Below are positions 22,545 to 33,760 of a stretch of DNA of 64,000 bases, piece by piece. Each line of letters begins with the position of its first letter. Position 1 is the stretch's first letter. The notes under the pieces are model-generated. The model made no database searches and had not been told where the DNA came from. It saw only the letters and a list, made by a program, of their open reading frames with translations. This DNA is from Phascolarctos cinereus. Lineage: Eukaryota > Chordata > Mammalia > Diprotodontia > Phascolarctidae. The stretch lies in assembly GCF_002099425.1 (NCBI RefSeq), contig NW_018343973.1:2670501-2734500 (forward strand), read 5' to 3'. Position numbers and translations under genes: made by a program.

Positions 22545-22802
22545 ATAATAATGATTGCTAGCATTGTATAGTTCTTTAAGGCTTACAAAGAGCTTTGCAA
22601 ATGTCTCATTTTATCCTCACAACTACCCTGGAAGGTAGGTGCTATTATTATCCGCATTTTATAGCTGAGGAAACTGAAGCAGACAGAGGTTAAGTGACTT
22701 GCCCAGGGTCACACAGCTAGCAAGTCAGTGAGGCTTTGAATATGAACTTAGGTCTTCCTCACTCCAAGTCAAGCACTCTATCCATTGTACCACCTAGCTT
22801 CC
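22545..22802 (-). mobile_element. THER1/MIR SINE, antisense, nearly full length
   Basis: AATAATAATAATGATTGCTA tail, 'CTTTGCAAATGTCTCATTTT', AGGTAGGTGCTATTATTATC, 'CTTGCCCAGGGTCACACAGC', 'CTTAGGTCTTCCTCACTCC' and 'TGTACCACCTAGCTTCC'. Well preserved. Confidence 0.93.
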
Positions 22803-22825
22803 GCTTTGGATAAATTCAATTTTGG

Positions 22826-22868
22826 GTGGTGGTGGTGGTGAAGGAGTGTGTAGTGGTGGTGGTGGTAC
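22826..22868. repeat. (GGT)n short tandem repeats, two tracts
   Basis: GGTGGTGGTGGTGGT near 22826-22841 and again near 22853-22868, separated by GAAGGAGTGTGTA. These create the valine/threonine runs of the opposed ORFs at 22816-23112. Confidence 0.85.
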
Positions 22869-24529
22869 AAGTAGACCCTAGAAGAGACAGTTTGGCCATG
22901 AGTACAATTGTGTCCTTCCTCTCCTCCCTAAATTCTATTGCCTCAACCTTTGACTTACTCACCCTGATCCTTTGCTCCCTCCTGAGGCTCTCCCCCCAAA
23001 GCCGGTGATGGTGTGGGCTGGCTGAGGACTGTGAGGAATGGGGATGGTCCCAGGACCTCCCTAGGGAGGAAGTACCTAGTAGTCTTGGTTCCCGGGACAA
23101 AACCCAGGTCACCCCACCTAACGATGTCTCTGTAGATACTTGAGAATGTTTGCTGTTTCAAAATACTACCAGAGAAAGAAAACCTCATCACTAAACCATT
23201 CCAGGGTCAGGAAATTCTCTTGCTTCTCTCCTCAATCCAATCAGCTGAAACATTAACCTCAGCCCATTTCGTCTTGTTTGGTCCTCAGTGGAAATGGAGA
23301 ACATCTGGTCGATGGTGATATTCGGTGTCTCCCTCTTCTTATCTTAGCGCTCTTCTCAGTTAGGAAACTGGATCACTGCAAAACTAGTCATTCATTATAG
23401 GGCTCATGAAATTCAGCCAGATCTGTTAGGGGAGATAATGAAAGTGCTACTTGGAATCCAACTAGCTATTTCCATCTCTACCCTAAAATGATTCAAATTG
23501 GCTAATATAATTCATTAGTATTACTCATTTTTAAAAATACTTGCTAAGGATTAAAATTGTTTTGCATGCAAAGGCAACATGATAAAACACGTCGTTCTGT
23601 AGGCCCAGGAGGGAATTATGGCTGGTGATCTTGGAGTTCCTGCTTCTCATTCTGGCTTTACTACTGGCTGCCTATGTGATTTCTGGCTAATTGCCTTGCT
23701 TTTAGTTTTCCCATCAAAAATGCTTAAAACAACACTATACAGTGCCACTTAATAGGAGACATTTAGTTATTGAAGAAAGTAGATGAATTTCAGTCTCTGT
23801 CTACATGCAGTGAAAGAAAAATTAACCTTGTTGTTCGCAAAGAAAAGTTTCATTTAATCAGTTATTTGGGCAACATATAAACAGTTTGCCCTATATAAAA
23901 GAATGTATTTCAGGATATCACTATTAGAGAAAGGTCTGTTTCTTTTTCAGGAATAGAGTGGTGCATCAGACAGCCTTTGGAGCATTAAAGGCATTTGGTC
24001 AAGTTCATATGCCCTGTGTAGAAAAGGGACTTTGGGGAACGCAGGGACACCTGGAAGAAGAGATAGCCATAGTGTTTCCTATTCCTGTGTTTTGTTTCCC
24101 TCATTCCCATCTCTTTGTTGTTGTTGTTGTTGTTTTTCTCTATTCCCATCTCATATCCATGGTAGGTTACATTTCACTGGGCAGTGACAGACCAGGGCCA
24201 GAACCATAGCAAGTCATGGGAGGGGAAGCACTGAAGCTCTTTAATTCTAGATGCAGCCTGATGGCCTGGGGTGATAGCTTACGGGAGGGCAGCTCCACAA
24301 TTTTGTTACAAAGATCTTAAGGAGCTTTTACAGCCTTAGTGTGCCCATGAGGAGTCCCTCATTTTGGATCCCTTTTCAAGTGAAGAATGATAAGGCATTG
24401 GGAACATATCAGGTCGTTTTTTAGAGGGTGTGATTATTAAGCAAATGTGAATAATGCCCACAAATACCACAAGATTAGGTTGGTAATACTTAAGTACATC
24501 AAAATATATAAGATTTCATATACATGCAA
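22869..24529. other. Unique sequence with a short (TTG)n tract
   Basis: No transposon recognised. (TTG)n lies at about 24114-24133. A TTTCTTTTTCAG acceptor-like site at about 23940-23951 precedes an open frame to about 24209, but that frame runs through the (TTG)n tract and shows no domain, so I do not call an exon. Confidence 0.4.
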
Positions 24530-24715
24530 GTGGTGTAGGCAGTGGGATGGATAATGGATCTGGGATTAGAAAAACTAGTTTTGCCACTTAAAACCTGTGT
24601 GACTTTAGGCAAATCAATTGACCTCTCTAGAACATAATTTCATCATCTGTAAAATAAGGAGGTGTGATTAGATGACTTCTAAGGGACCCAATGGCTGTAA
24701 ATATATGAATTATGA
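24530..24715 (+). mobile_element. MIR3 SINE, sense
   Basis: 'TTTGCCACTTAAAACCTGTG', GACTTTAGGCAAATCAATTG, 'TCATCATCTGTAAAATAAGG' and GTGTGATTAGATGACTTCTA: the typical MIR3 order, diverged. Confidence 0.8.
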
Positions 24716-25424
24716 ACTAGCATCCCTTCTACGTCTTAGTAGATGGCATTTATGAGTTCCTATGACAAAAGTAAATTTATTACTTGCTGGACAATCTTCT
24801 AGCGATGTTCCTTTCCCAATTTAGCTAGACTAGTTTTCAGGCATAGTCACAATCTATTACTAGGATTCAACCAAAAGCATTTTATTTTAGTAAGAAATAG
24901 TGATTATCTTGTGTAGAATCAGCCTTCAGAGATCCAGGCTCACTTGCTTACTACAAAGAGGCATCTCAGTAGAACTTGGTAGAGGTATGTTGGTGGATGA
25001 TACCTGAACAATTTTTTATTATTATCTGAAACACGTCTAAATAACATTTCAAAAGCGGGTTAGTAAAGACAGAAACTTAAGCCAACTCGTCAAATCACTT
25101 GGACAGAGTAAACTCATAAAGACCTAATCCAGAACAGAGCAGTTTTACCTTTCAAGAGATGCTCCAGAATGGATTTAGGGTGATCTAATTCCTTCTGAAA
25201 TAAAAGTTATTGTGTATCTAATGAGAAAAACAAACAGTACAACCCCTCCAAAATATGTCTGTCACCTTTCCCTAACGACATAGAGAAAAAAAGGCCCTTT
25301 GCCCTTAATATTAGAAGATTTAAAGCTAGCAAGACCTGATTTCAGCCTTTCTTATCCATGAGATCTTTAGCAAATTATAGACATTTCCTCAATTATGAAT
25401 ACCTGACTTAAAAACATCCTTCAC
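24716..25424. other. Unique sequence, nothing recognised
   Basis: No gene, RNA or repeat signature seen. Confidence 0.45.
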
Positions 25425-26150
25425 AGGGAATGTGGAAAGACAAACACACTAATGCATTGTAGGTGGAACTATGAATTAATACAATCATTCTAAAAAGCAA
25501 TTTGGAATTATGCAAATTAAGTGGCTAAAATGTCCATATCCTGTAACTCAGAGATTATAATGCCAGGAATATAGCTCAAGGAAGTCACTGTAAAAAAAAA
25601 AAGTTGCACATTTTTTTGTGGTAGCAAAAAATTGGAAACAAAGGTATGCTAAAAACTGCTAAACAAATTGGGGAACACAAATGTAATGGAATAATATTAT
25701 TGTGCTGTAAGAAATGGTGAACCAGTTCAGTGGAAAGAAGCATGGAAAGACTAATATGAATTGATGCAAAGTGAAGCAAACAGAGTAAGGAAATCAATAA
25801 AAGCAATGACTACAGCAATGTAAATGAAAAGAACAACTGCAAAACAATTGAAAATGAATGTTGCAGAATAGAAAGAACAAGTTTGGTCCTAAAGTAAAGA
25901 TATGAGAAAATACTTCCCTTCCACTCCTTTGCAGTAGTGGGGTAGTGGGGGATCCACAGATGTGGAATGTTGGGTAGAATGTCAGGATTTTTAATGTATT
26001 GATCAATTTTGATGAATTGTCTCTACTTCCTCTTTTTAAAAATTATTTGTTAAAAGAGATGACTTTCTGGAATGGGGAAGAATATAGGGTGGAATGTAAG
26101 GTGATATAACAACAAAAGATTGTGATTAAATCTGTTAAAAATACCCTCTT
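25425..26150 (+). mobile_element. Old L1 LINE 3' end, sense
   Basis: 'CACTAATGCATTGTAGGTGG', CAATCATTCTAAAAAGCAAT, 'CAAATTGGGGAACACAAATG' and GTAAGAAATGGTGAACCAGT are the ORF2 C-terminal region. The 3' UTR is of a different type from the L1 at 26960 (ATATAACAACAAAAGATTG end). The minus ORFs at 25585-26006 are antisense shadows. Confidence 0.8.
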
Positions 26151-26457
26151 GTAAAATCATTGTGCTTTGATGAAACAGTCCAACTATATTCTGTGATGTT
26201 CAGGCTTTATTTTTAGACATTAAGTTTACTTCTGGTTGTTACATCTTAAGTGAGATAGTCACAACTTAAATGTCCAAGATGTTGGGGGCTTTGAAAACCA
26301 TTCCATAAGAAGCATTCTGGTTCCAAGAGGGGACCCAGGGATGTTTAAGTTAAGGGGATGCCTAATTTTGTTTAATCAAACATTTGGAATGCATCCTAAA
26401 GAGGAAGGAGAAGACAAAGTACGTTGTGGAAAGACAGCTGGACCATGAATCAGGTGA

Positions 26458-26735
26458 CTTAGGAGCTAGGCTATGCAGTGGATAGAGAGCAGAACTTGGA
26501 ATCAAGATTGCTTGAGTTCAAATCCAGGCTTAGACACTAACTGTGGGACTCTAGGCAAGTCACTTAACCTCTGCCTGCTTCAGTTTCCTCATCTGTAAAG
26601 TGGGGATAATAACAATAACTACCCCTCCCAGGGTTGTTGGAAAGCTGTAATGAGATAATATTTGTAAAACATTTTGCAAACTTTATAATGCTACATAAAT
26701 TCTAGCTATTATTATTGTTGTTTTTATCATTATTA
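26458..26735 (+). mobile_element. THER1 SINE, sense, full length
   Basis: TATGCAGTGGATAGAGAGCA head, 'TTGAGTTCAAATCCAGGC', AGGCAAGTCACTTAACCTCT, 'CAGTTTCCTCATCTGTAAAG', CCAGGGTTGTTGGAAAGCTG, and an L2-type tail ending in TATTATTATTG. Confidence 0.93.
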
Positions 26736-26744
26736 GTCCTGATT

Positions 26745-26875
26745 TTATCACTAATCAGTCGTATAGAGCTATGGAAGTAATTTAATTTCTCTAGATCTAA
26801 GTTTCCGAATAAGAGGATTGGACTATATGATAACTAAGGTCTCATAACATTTCTCATATTCTATTATTCTATTAT
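26745..26875 (+). mobile_element. MIR3 fragment, sense
   Basis: TTAATTTCTCTAGATCTAAG then AGAGGATTGGACTATATGAT and a TCTATTATTCTATTATT end: the 3' half of MIR3. Confidence 0.7.
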
Positions 26876-26954
26876 TTATACTTGATATTCAAAAGGACTT
26901 TTCCTACTAGAATTATCCAGTCATATAATTGGCTGCCTCATGAAGAAGTGAGAT

Positions 26955-28195
26955 CCTTGCATGGAAAAATTTACCTGTCAGATCTGTGGCTAAGGGAAGA
27001 GTTTATGCCAAACAACTGATAATGGCATCATGGGAAATAAAATGGATAAATCTGATTACATGAAATTTAAAAAGGTTTTGCACAAACAAAATTAGTGCAG
27101 CCCAAGTTGGAAAGATAGCAGGAAACTGGCAGAAAAAACTTAGAGCAAATTTGTCTGATAAAAGTCTAATTTTTTCAATTATATAGGGAACTGAATGAAA
27201 TTTATAAAAAATAAGAGTCATTCCTCAATTGACAAATGGTCAAAGGATATGAATAGGCAGTTTTCAGAAGGAGAAATTAAAGCTATCAATAGTTACATAA
27301 AAATGCTCTAAATCACTACTGATTAGAGAAATACAAATGAAAACATCTCTTAAGTACCACCTTATACCTATCAGACATGCCTAACACAGAAAAGGAAAGT
27401 GATAAATGCTGAAGGGTGTGTGGAAAAATTGGTATGCTAATATTCCATTGGTGGAGTTGTGAACTCATCCCAGCCATTCTGGGGGACAATTTAAAACTAT
27501 GCCCAAAGGTCTATAAAACTGTGTATACCATTTGACTTAGAAATGCCACTACTATGTCTATATCCCAAAAAGATCAAAGGAAAGGAAAAAGACATATTTG
27601 TATAAAATATTTATAGCAGCTTTTTTTTTGTAGTGGCAAAGAATTAGAATTTGAGGGGAATGCCTATCAACTAGGGAATGGCTGAACAAGTTGTGCTATA
27701 TGATTGTGATGGAGTACTATTGTGCTTATTAAGAAATGATGAGAAAGATGGTCTCAGAAAACCTGAGAAGATTCATTTGAACTCATGCAAAATAAAGTAA
27801 ATAGAACCAGGAGAACATTATGTATAGTAATAACATTTTTGTAAGGATGATCAACTGTGAAGGACTTAAGCACTCTGATCAAGACAATGATCCAAGGTAA
27901 TTCCATAGGACCGATGATGAAAAATGCCATACATCTCCAGAAAGAACTGCTGAACTCTGAGTGCAGATTGAATCATACTTTGTTCACTTTGTTTCTTGCT
28001 TTTAATTTTTTGCAATATGTTTATTATTGAAATATGTTTTGTATGACTTTACATGTATAATTGATATCATATTGCCTTCCTTCTCAATGGGTGAGGGAAA
28101 AGGCTAGAGAAGCAGAGAGAATTTGGAACTCAAAATCATAAAAAAAAAAAGGATGTTAAAATAAATAAAAAATTAAAAAAACTTTTTTTTTTTTA
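26955..28195 (+). mobile_element. L1 LINE 3' end, sense: ORF2 C-terminus and 3' UTR
   Basis: 'ATTTACCTGTCAGATCTGTG', TTGCACAAACAAAATTAGTG, 'CAATTGACAAATGGTCAAAG', GGTGGAGTTGTGAACTCATC, 'AACTAGGGAATGGCTGAACA', ATAGAACCAGGAGAACATTA and 'GTGCAGATTGAATCATACTT' follow sense marsupial L1 order, ending in an A-rich tail near 28140-28195. Encoded remnants resemble the zinc-knuckle-like C-terminal part of ORF2p. 5'-truncated and inactive. Confidence 0.93.
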
Positions 28196-28239
28196 AAGGA
28201 AGTGAGCTCCCTGTTACTGCAGATAACAGAATAATGGAA

Positions 28240-28380
28240 ATATCAAATTTTAAGGCTGGAAGGGATCTTAGAGGTCATCTTATTTCTCATTTTACAGTTG
28301 ATGAAACTGAAGTTAAGTGACTTACCCTTGGCCGTACTACTATTGGGAAAACAAGGACTTGAACCAAGGTATCCTGATTT
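28240..28380 (-). mobile_element. MIR3 SINE, antisense
   Basis: GGCTGGAAGGGATCTTAGAG, 'CTCATTTTACAGTTGATGA' and ACAAGGACTTGAACCAAGG mark the antisense MIR3. Confidence 0.8.
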
Positions 28381-28391
28381 CTTGAGGTGGT

Positions 28392-28556
28392 TTTTTTGGT
28401 TTTTGTTTATTTGTTTTTGCTTTTTGATGAGGCAATGAGGTGAAGTGACTCACCCAGGGTTACATAGTAAGTGGTAAATGTCTGAGGCTGGATTTGAAGT
28501 CAGGTCCTCCTGACTCCAAGGCTGGAGCTCTATCTACTGCACTACCTAGCAGTGCC
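28392..28556 (-). mobile_element. WSINE1-like SINE, antisense
   Basis: T-rich tail with TTTG units, GAGGCAATGAGGTGAAGTGA, 'CTGAGGCTGGATTTGAAGTC' and ACTGCACTACCTAGCAG. More diverged than the next copy. Confidence 0.9.
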
Positions 28557-28629
28557 AGTGGAGCTCATCAACTATCCATCAGTTATCCTTTGTTCTTGTC
28601 ATGTGATCAGTTTATCTTTTCTGTTCTTA

Positions 28630-28785
28630 CTTTTTTTTTCTTTTTTAGGCAATTAGGGTTAAGTGACTTACCCAGGGTCACACAGCTAGTAAGTGTCAAG
28701 TGTTTGGTCTAAGGCTGGATTTGAAGTCAGGTCCTCCTGATGTCAGAGCCAGTGCTCTATCCACTGCCCCACCTAGCTGCTGCTG
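28630..28785 (-). mobile_element. WSINE1-like SINE, antisense
   Basis: TTTTTTTTTCTTTTTTAGGC, 'GGGTTAAGTGACTTACCC', CACACAGCTAGTAAGTGTCA and 'CCCCACCTAGCTGC'. Only about 75 bp after the preceding copy and in the same orientation. Confidence 0.92.
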
Positions 28786-29589
28786 TTTTCACATTTTCTG
28801 ATGCCACCCTTTTTGTTTGCTTGTTGGTTTGTGCTGTCAGATTGCTGGCCACTTACTATATACTACACCAAGGATGAATGACCAGGGATGTTTTAGAAGG
28901 GATTCTTGCAGCAGTATTCTAAAACTCAATGATTTTACGAATGCTTCTTTCTCCCTTCTCTTCCTACCTCAGGGCCAATTTACCACCCTAGCAACTACTT
29001 GGGCAGACACCACTTGGATCAAACTCTTTGACCCGATTTCACCCTCATCACTACATTTTTTTTTCTCCAAGGGAAATTGAATCCTGCTCCCTGACTTTTC
29101 CCTGTTTTCATCTCCCATAGTTTAGTTAAGTCTATTCCATAGTCCATTCTCTCTTTTTTAGGCATAAGCACACCTGTTTTTTTTTTTAGTTGTAAACATA
29201 CTATACACCCAAGTATCCTTCTACTTTCAAATGCCTCTTTATTTTCCAATTCTCTCTTAATTACTTAGTAAAACCTCTTCCTTTCTGTTCTTTTTTCTTT
29301 CTCCTTCTCATTTATTAAATAAAACTCTCTAATAAATATAAGTAAAATTCTATAAAAGTCACTTTAATTGCATCTGATACATTAGGAATAGTGATAATAG
29401 CATATGTGTATCAAAGAAAGGATAGCTGTAAGTTATGAAGTAAATTTAGATATCATAAAGAACTGGTGCCATTGATCTCAAAGCCTTTGGAAGTATCCAG
29501 AACTCCCCTTCAAAAATTTCCCCATATTTTCCAACTTTTTAATTTTCTAGTGATTAAATCCTCTTTTTCCTCAAAAAGAGAATCCATAT
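28786..29589. other. Unique sequence, nothing recognised
   Basis: T-rich runs near 29056 and 29175. The opposed ORFs at 28817-29080 and 29019-29249 show no domain. Confidence 0.4.
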
Positions 29590-30330
29590 TGTCTTCTAGT
29601 CTACGGCACACAGTTGGATGGACAGCCCATAGACCTCATTCATCAGGAGAGGTATCTTGGACAGATTCTATGGATGGATGACAAACTGGTCCCAAGATTG
29701 AATAGAAGGAAGAGAGCAGACTGGATTGCCTTCAGGAAATTGTGTAGTGCTTTTAATTACTCCAAGAGTCTCCCTTAAATGAAGACCCATCTTCTTTTAA
29801 CAACAATAGACGTTTGGTGATGCTGTGTGACTTTGAGTCATGGAATACCACTCTCTAAAAAATTAAAGTCGAGGGTCATGCAAAGGGCAATGGAAAGGCA
29901 CATGGTGGGTATGAGTAGGCTGTAGCATATCACAGATCAAGAACTGTGCCAGAGAAGCAGTACAAATGTTGTCATCAGAGAGGTGCTATGAATGGAAAAT
30001 AAGAAGTTGGTCACATAATAGCTAACATTTAAGGAGAGTAAAAGATAGCCTATGGCCCCTCATGTGTTCCACAGGGATCCATGAAATGTCAAGAGAGCTA
30101 AAGGAAGATTCCTAACAGATTGAGTGGAGAAGTACCATAAAACATGGCATCAGAAAATGTGAGAACAGAAAAGATTAGCTGGTGACATGCAAAAGAACAA
30201 AGGATCACCGATGGATAGTTGATGAGCTCCACTGGGATCCATGCGAAGTAGAGGAAGATGCTTAGCATTTTTGTTACATTCCTTTGGGAATATTTAGAGT
30301 CACACAGGCTGGGCAGATATGGATGGATGG
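29590..30330 (+). mobile_element. RTE-type LINE fragment, reverse-transcriptase C-terminal region
   Basis: Piecewise translation matches RTE (BovB/RTE-1-like) ORF2 just after the RT domain. Short matches include 'QLDGQPIDLIHQERYLGQI', 'RRKRADWIAFRKLCSAFN', 'MQRAMERHMVGMSRL', 'HITDQELCQRSS' and 'DHRWIVDELHWDP', in the same order as in RTE proteins. The reading frame shifts several times and contains stops, so the copy is dead. Confidence 0.85.
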
Positions 30331-30589
30331 CAATCTGAGTCACTGGAAGGAATACATGAAATGATGAGATCACAAATCCATCAAAATATCAAAATCTTTC
30401 CTCAAAACCCAGCATTCAAGATAAATAATGATTTCTTATTTTTGGCCGTTGTCCAATAAAAAGTTTGGTCGCAAGAAACAAGCCAACTCTCATACCTATT
30501 GATGCATCATATTTATAGACATAGTCTGTTGTCCCTTGGCAGATAAAAAACCTGAGACACCACCAAGTCAGCTCTCCACTAACACATTG

Positions 30590-30680
30590 GCTTCAGTTTC
30601 CTCATCTACAAAATGAGGGAAAAGGACTATATCATTTCTAAGGTCCTTTGCAGTTCTAATGTTCTATTATTTTCTGACTC
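30590..30680 (+). mobile_element. MIR3 3' end, sense
   Basis: CAGTTTCCTCATCTACAAAA, 'AAGGACTATATCATTTCTAA' and GTTCTAATGTTCTATTATTT: the last ~90 bp of a MIR3. Confidence 0.8.
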
Positions 30681-32699
30681 TGTGGGCCAAAGTTCATTTA
30701 GCTGTTGAGATGTGAAATGCCCCCTTGACAGGAAACAATATTACAAATGGGTTAGCCCACAAAAAGCTTATTTCATTCATAATGAAGCTGAACTGCTGTA
30801 TAGTTGCAATAAAATAGTAGAAAAGATATGTTAATAATTAAATAAAAGTGAGATATTCTCATTTATTTTGAGCACTTGAGGGAAACACAAGTGAAGAGAT
30901 AAAAAAGGAAGGTGAGGAGGCAGAAAGATAATACAGAAATATTGAAATGAAGTTCTGACACTTTTCAAGATATTTAGAGGTCAATATTATTGACATCTGA
31001 TGGCAACAAAAACAAATAAACAAAACCTTAACTGAGTTAAGTAAGTTGATTGAAAGCCATTCATTTTAGTGATAAGGTCAGTTGGTTTCATAATCCAGTC
31101 ATAAAGGATCTTCGGGTAATGAGGCTGATTGTGAATATAGACACAGCTAAAATATTTCCCTGATCTACTTCACATACATGTAAGAAAAATATAATAGACT
31201 GTATGTTTAACTGGATACAACAATGACAACATTGTAAAGAAAAACAACTTTGAGAGACTTTAAAATTCTGATACAAAGATAAACCATGATTCCAGAGGAC
31301 TGAAGATAAAGTATGTGCCTACCTCCTGCTAGATGAGTAACAGTCTTAAAGTGCAGAATGAGATGCAGTTTTGGGCACCACCAGTGTGGGAATTTGTGTT
31401 GCTGAATTACAAGGTACTTGTTATGAAGAGTTTTCTCCTCTTGTTTAATTGGGGGTGGGAAGGCAGAAGAAGGGAAGGAGATAGAGAAAATAAATGTTTG
31501 TTATTTGGAAAAGGGTTCAGGAAAAGCCCTATCACCAAAAAGAGAGATAATGTTTATTTTCAGGTACAAACAGATCTATGTATCTGCATTCTATTGAATT
31601 TAAAATGCAATATGACTGAACTCTGAACGTTATAACTCTACTTTTTTTGGAGGGGAGGTTTAGGGGATGAGTATATCTAGTTATGACTTAGAATGCTTGG
31701 TAGATTATTTTTTTCATTTGCTGAAACTTGCAACTTTTTCAATCCAATCCTTACTTTTATTGTAGTTGACTGACTCTGTCACAGAACACACTTACCATTA
31801 CCATAATGGAGCAGAGTAAAGAATCATTTACAGAAAAATGTATGAGCTAGTAAATGAAGTGAATGTGCTCTTGGTTTGGGATTTTGTTTTACACCATCAC
31901 CTTCACTCCATTCTATGGCACTGTGACTATCAAAAGACTCATTACTAGGCATTTAAATGAAGACCAACACAAAAGCAATCTTATCTATAAACCAAGGTAC
32001 TAGAGAACTTTATTTGATTTACCCAAGAACCCTCTCTGGACTTCTATTCATGGACTATTCTATTCTGGACTTCTCATAATGTGTTGACACACATGTGGAA
32101 CAGCCATGAAATGATAAGACTATTTGCAGAAGTGCTTTAGATATTGCCATCTCTCAAAGAATTGGAGTCATCACCTGAGTGTTCTTAAAATCAGCTCTGT
32201 TTTCTGCTGCTGCCCAACAGTGAAGTCTCAGTTTCCAAAACGCCTGGTAGAACCTCAGCCACTGCTTGGTACTTTCTTTCTGAATCCCATTGACAGCTGC
32301 CTGAACTTTTCAGGCCATAGTATTTTGGTCACGTAATTGTATCTGGTGCCAGCACACGGGTTTTTTTTTTCTTCTTCTTCTTCACGTTGTTATTAACTCA
32401 GCAGTAAAGAGTGGAGACTGGCTGACAAAAATGGCTTAGATCCTTTAAGTTTTTTTTTTTTCCCCTCAGATTTCACAGCCTTTGTAATACAAGCTTCTTG
32501 AGTAACAGAGGGTTAGCTCTTGTGGCCAAAGTATGGCTTTATGCTCCCCTGTCAGCTGGGCTCTATCTGCTCAAGAGTCAAAGTTGGATTAAAACAAAAA
32601 TCAACCAGGGCTATGTTGGTATATATAGGACATTAAAATAGAAGGTTGGCCAAATGATCTCTGGATAGGTGCCGGTGGCCAATATCTCTATCTTTTACA
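30681..32699. other. Repeat-poor block
   Basis: About 2 kb in which I recognise no clear transposon, exon or RNA. The 31345-31530 part, with a GGGGGTGGGAAGGCAG-type purine run, may be an unnamed repeat. The ORF at 31333-31626 is unsupported. A TTCTTCTTCTTC run lies near 32370. Confidence 0.4.
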
Positions 32700-33480
32700 T
32701 CTCTAGCTACAATGGTGTATGCATTACTTGCAACAAGGTAAAATTATTGCCACAAAGTAAGACAACTTTTTGTGTCTTTAAAGAGCTATATGCATTATTG
32801 GTGCCTTTTGATGCAGTCACCAGTTTTATATGACTTGACAGTGAGATCACAAGATTTTGACACATATTCTTTGTAGTGAAATCACTTTTTAAAATCACAT
32901 TACATATTAAGCATACTTTTGATGAACAGTCCATTTTTTCAAGTGTAGCTTTGATTATAGCCCATAGGTTTTAATAGGATTTCAATTATGTGAGTTCTTA
33001 GTTACCAAAGCATGTTTATCTCCATCCTTGGCATGCATTTCTGAACCTTTCATGATGTGTAGCATGGTGCAAGTCTGTGTTGTAGTATTGCATCTCCACT
33101 TGGGAATTTCAGAATAATTTTATTTCTTAATATATTAATCTATTAATCTGAATTAATCATTCTCTCAAAAGACACCAGACTTCCAAGCCCATTGGATATA
33201 AAATATCCTTAAAGCTATTTTTTAGGGGTGGTGGTGGATGTCTTACAGCCAGATAAAGATGTCCAAGTGATCGGGGTTTATCTAGACTTCTTCTGACAAT
33301 GATCTTGGTATAACCTTGAATGAAAAAATGAGTTTCATTGGTAAAAATTGCCTTTATCCAGGCTTTGGGTACTCTAGTCTTTACATTGTTTTGCCAAAGT
33401 CAACCTCATTGACTTACAAATTTCAGACTCGATTTTCTTCCTTTTACTTGAAAATGTGAACATTTGCTCTTTTGTAAATC
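32700..33480 (-). mobile_element. Tc1-like DNA transposon remnant (transposase)
   Basis: Minus-strand translation in pieces recovers Tc1/mariner transposase order. Near 33480-33380: 'KSMRLTLAKQCKD' (RL.FAK.H.DW). Near 33350-33270: 'WIKAIFTNETHFFIQGYTK', matching the catalytic W..V.FSDETHF strand with N in place of the first catalytic D. Near 32950-33000: 'NSHN.NPIKTYG' (NSPDLNPIENLW). Near 32780-32934: 'MDCSSKVCLI', 'CQNLVISLSSHIKLVTASKG' (C-terminal MP.R..AVI.AKG). The coding region is broken by shifts and stops. The ORF at 32707-32934 is its C-terminus. I found no terminal inverted repeats. Confidence 0.85.
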
Positions 33481-33499
33481 TTGTGGATTTCTCTGGGTT

Positions 33500-33760
33500 T
33501 TTTTCCCCTCTAATCTTTCAAAGGTCACTGATAATAGCTTAGTAAACACATCTACCACTTCTTTCAGACCAGGATATAGTTCAACTGGACCAGGTGACTT
33601 GAATTTTTAAAGGCAATTAGATGCTCCTCTACTATCTCCTTATCTGTCTTGGACACCCCTTCTCTGTTAGTCACTTGTGTTCTGTCATTTCTGCTGCACA
33701 GATCTTTCTCTTGGATAGAGAAAACAGAAGGGAAATAAGATACATGACCAATGCTAGAAC
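33500..33760 (-). mobile_element. CR1/L3-type LINE fragment, antisense, RT N-terminal part
   Basis: Minus-strand reading gives 'SPGPVELYPGLKEVVDVF' and 'TKLLSVTFERLE', the conserved start of the CR1 reverse transcriptase domain (SPGPDGIHPRVLKELADVI...PLSIIFE). It lies directly beside the Tc1 remnant. Old and short. Confidence 0.8.

Noticed and set aside
23940-24209. Acceptor-like TTTCTTTTTCAG followed by an open frame
   Set aside because: The frame runs through a (TTG)n tract and has no recognisable domain; the nearest donor-like site is weak.
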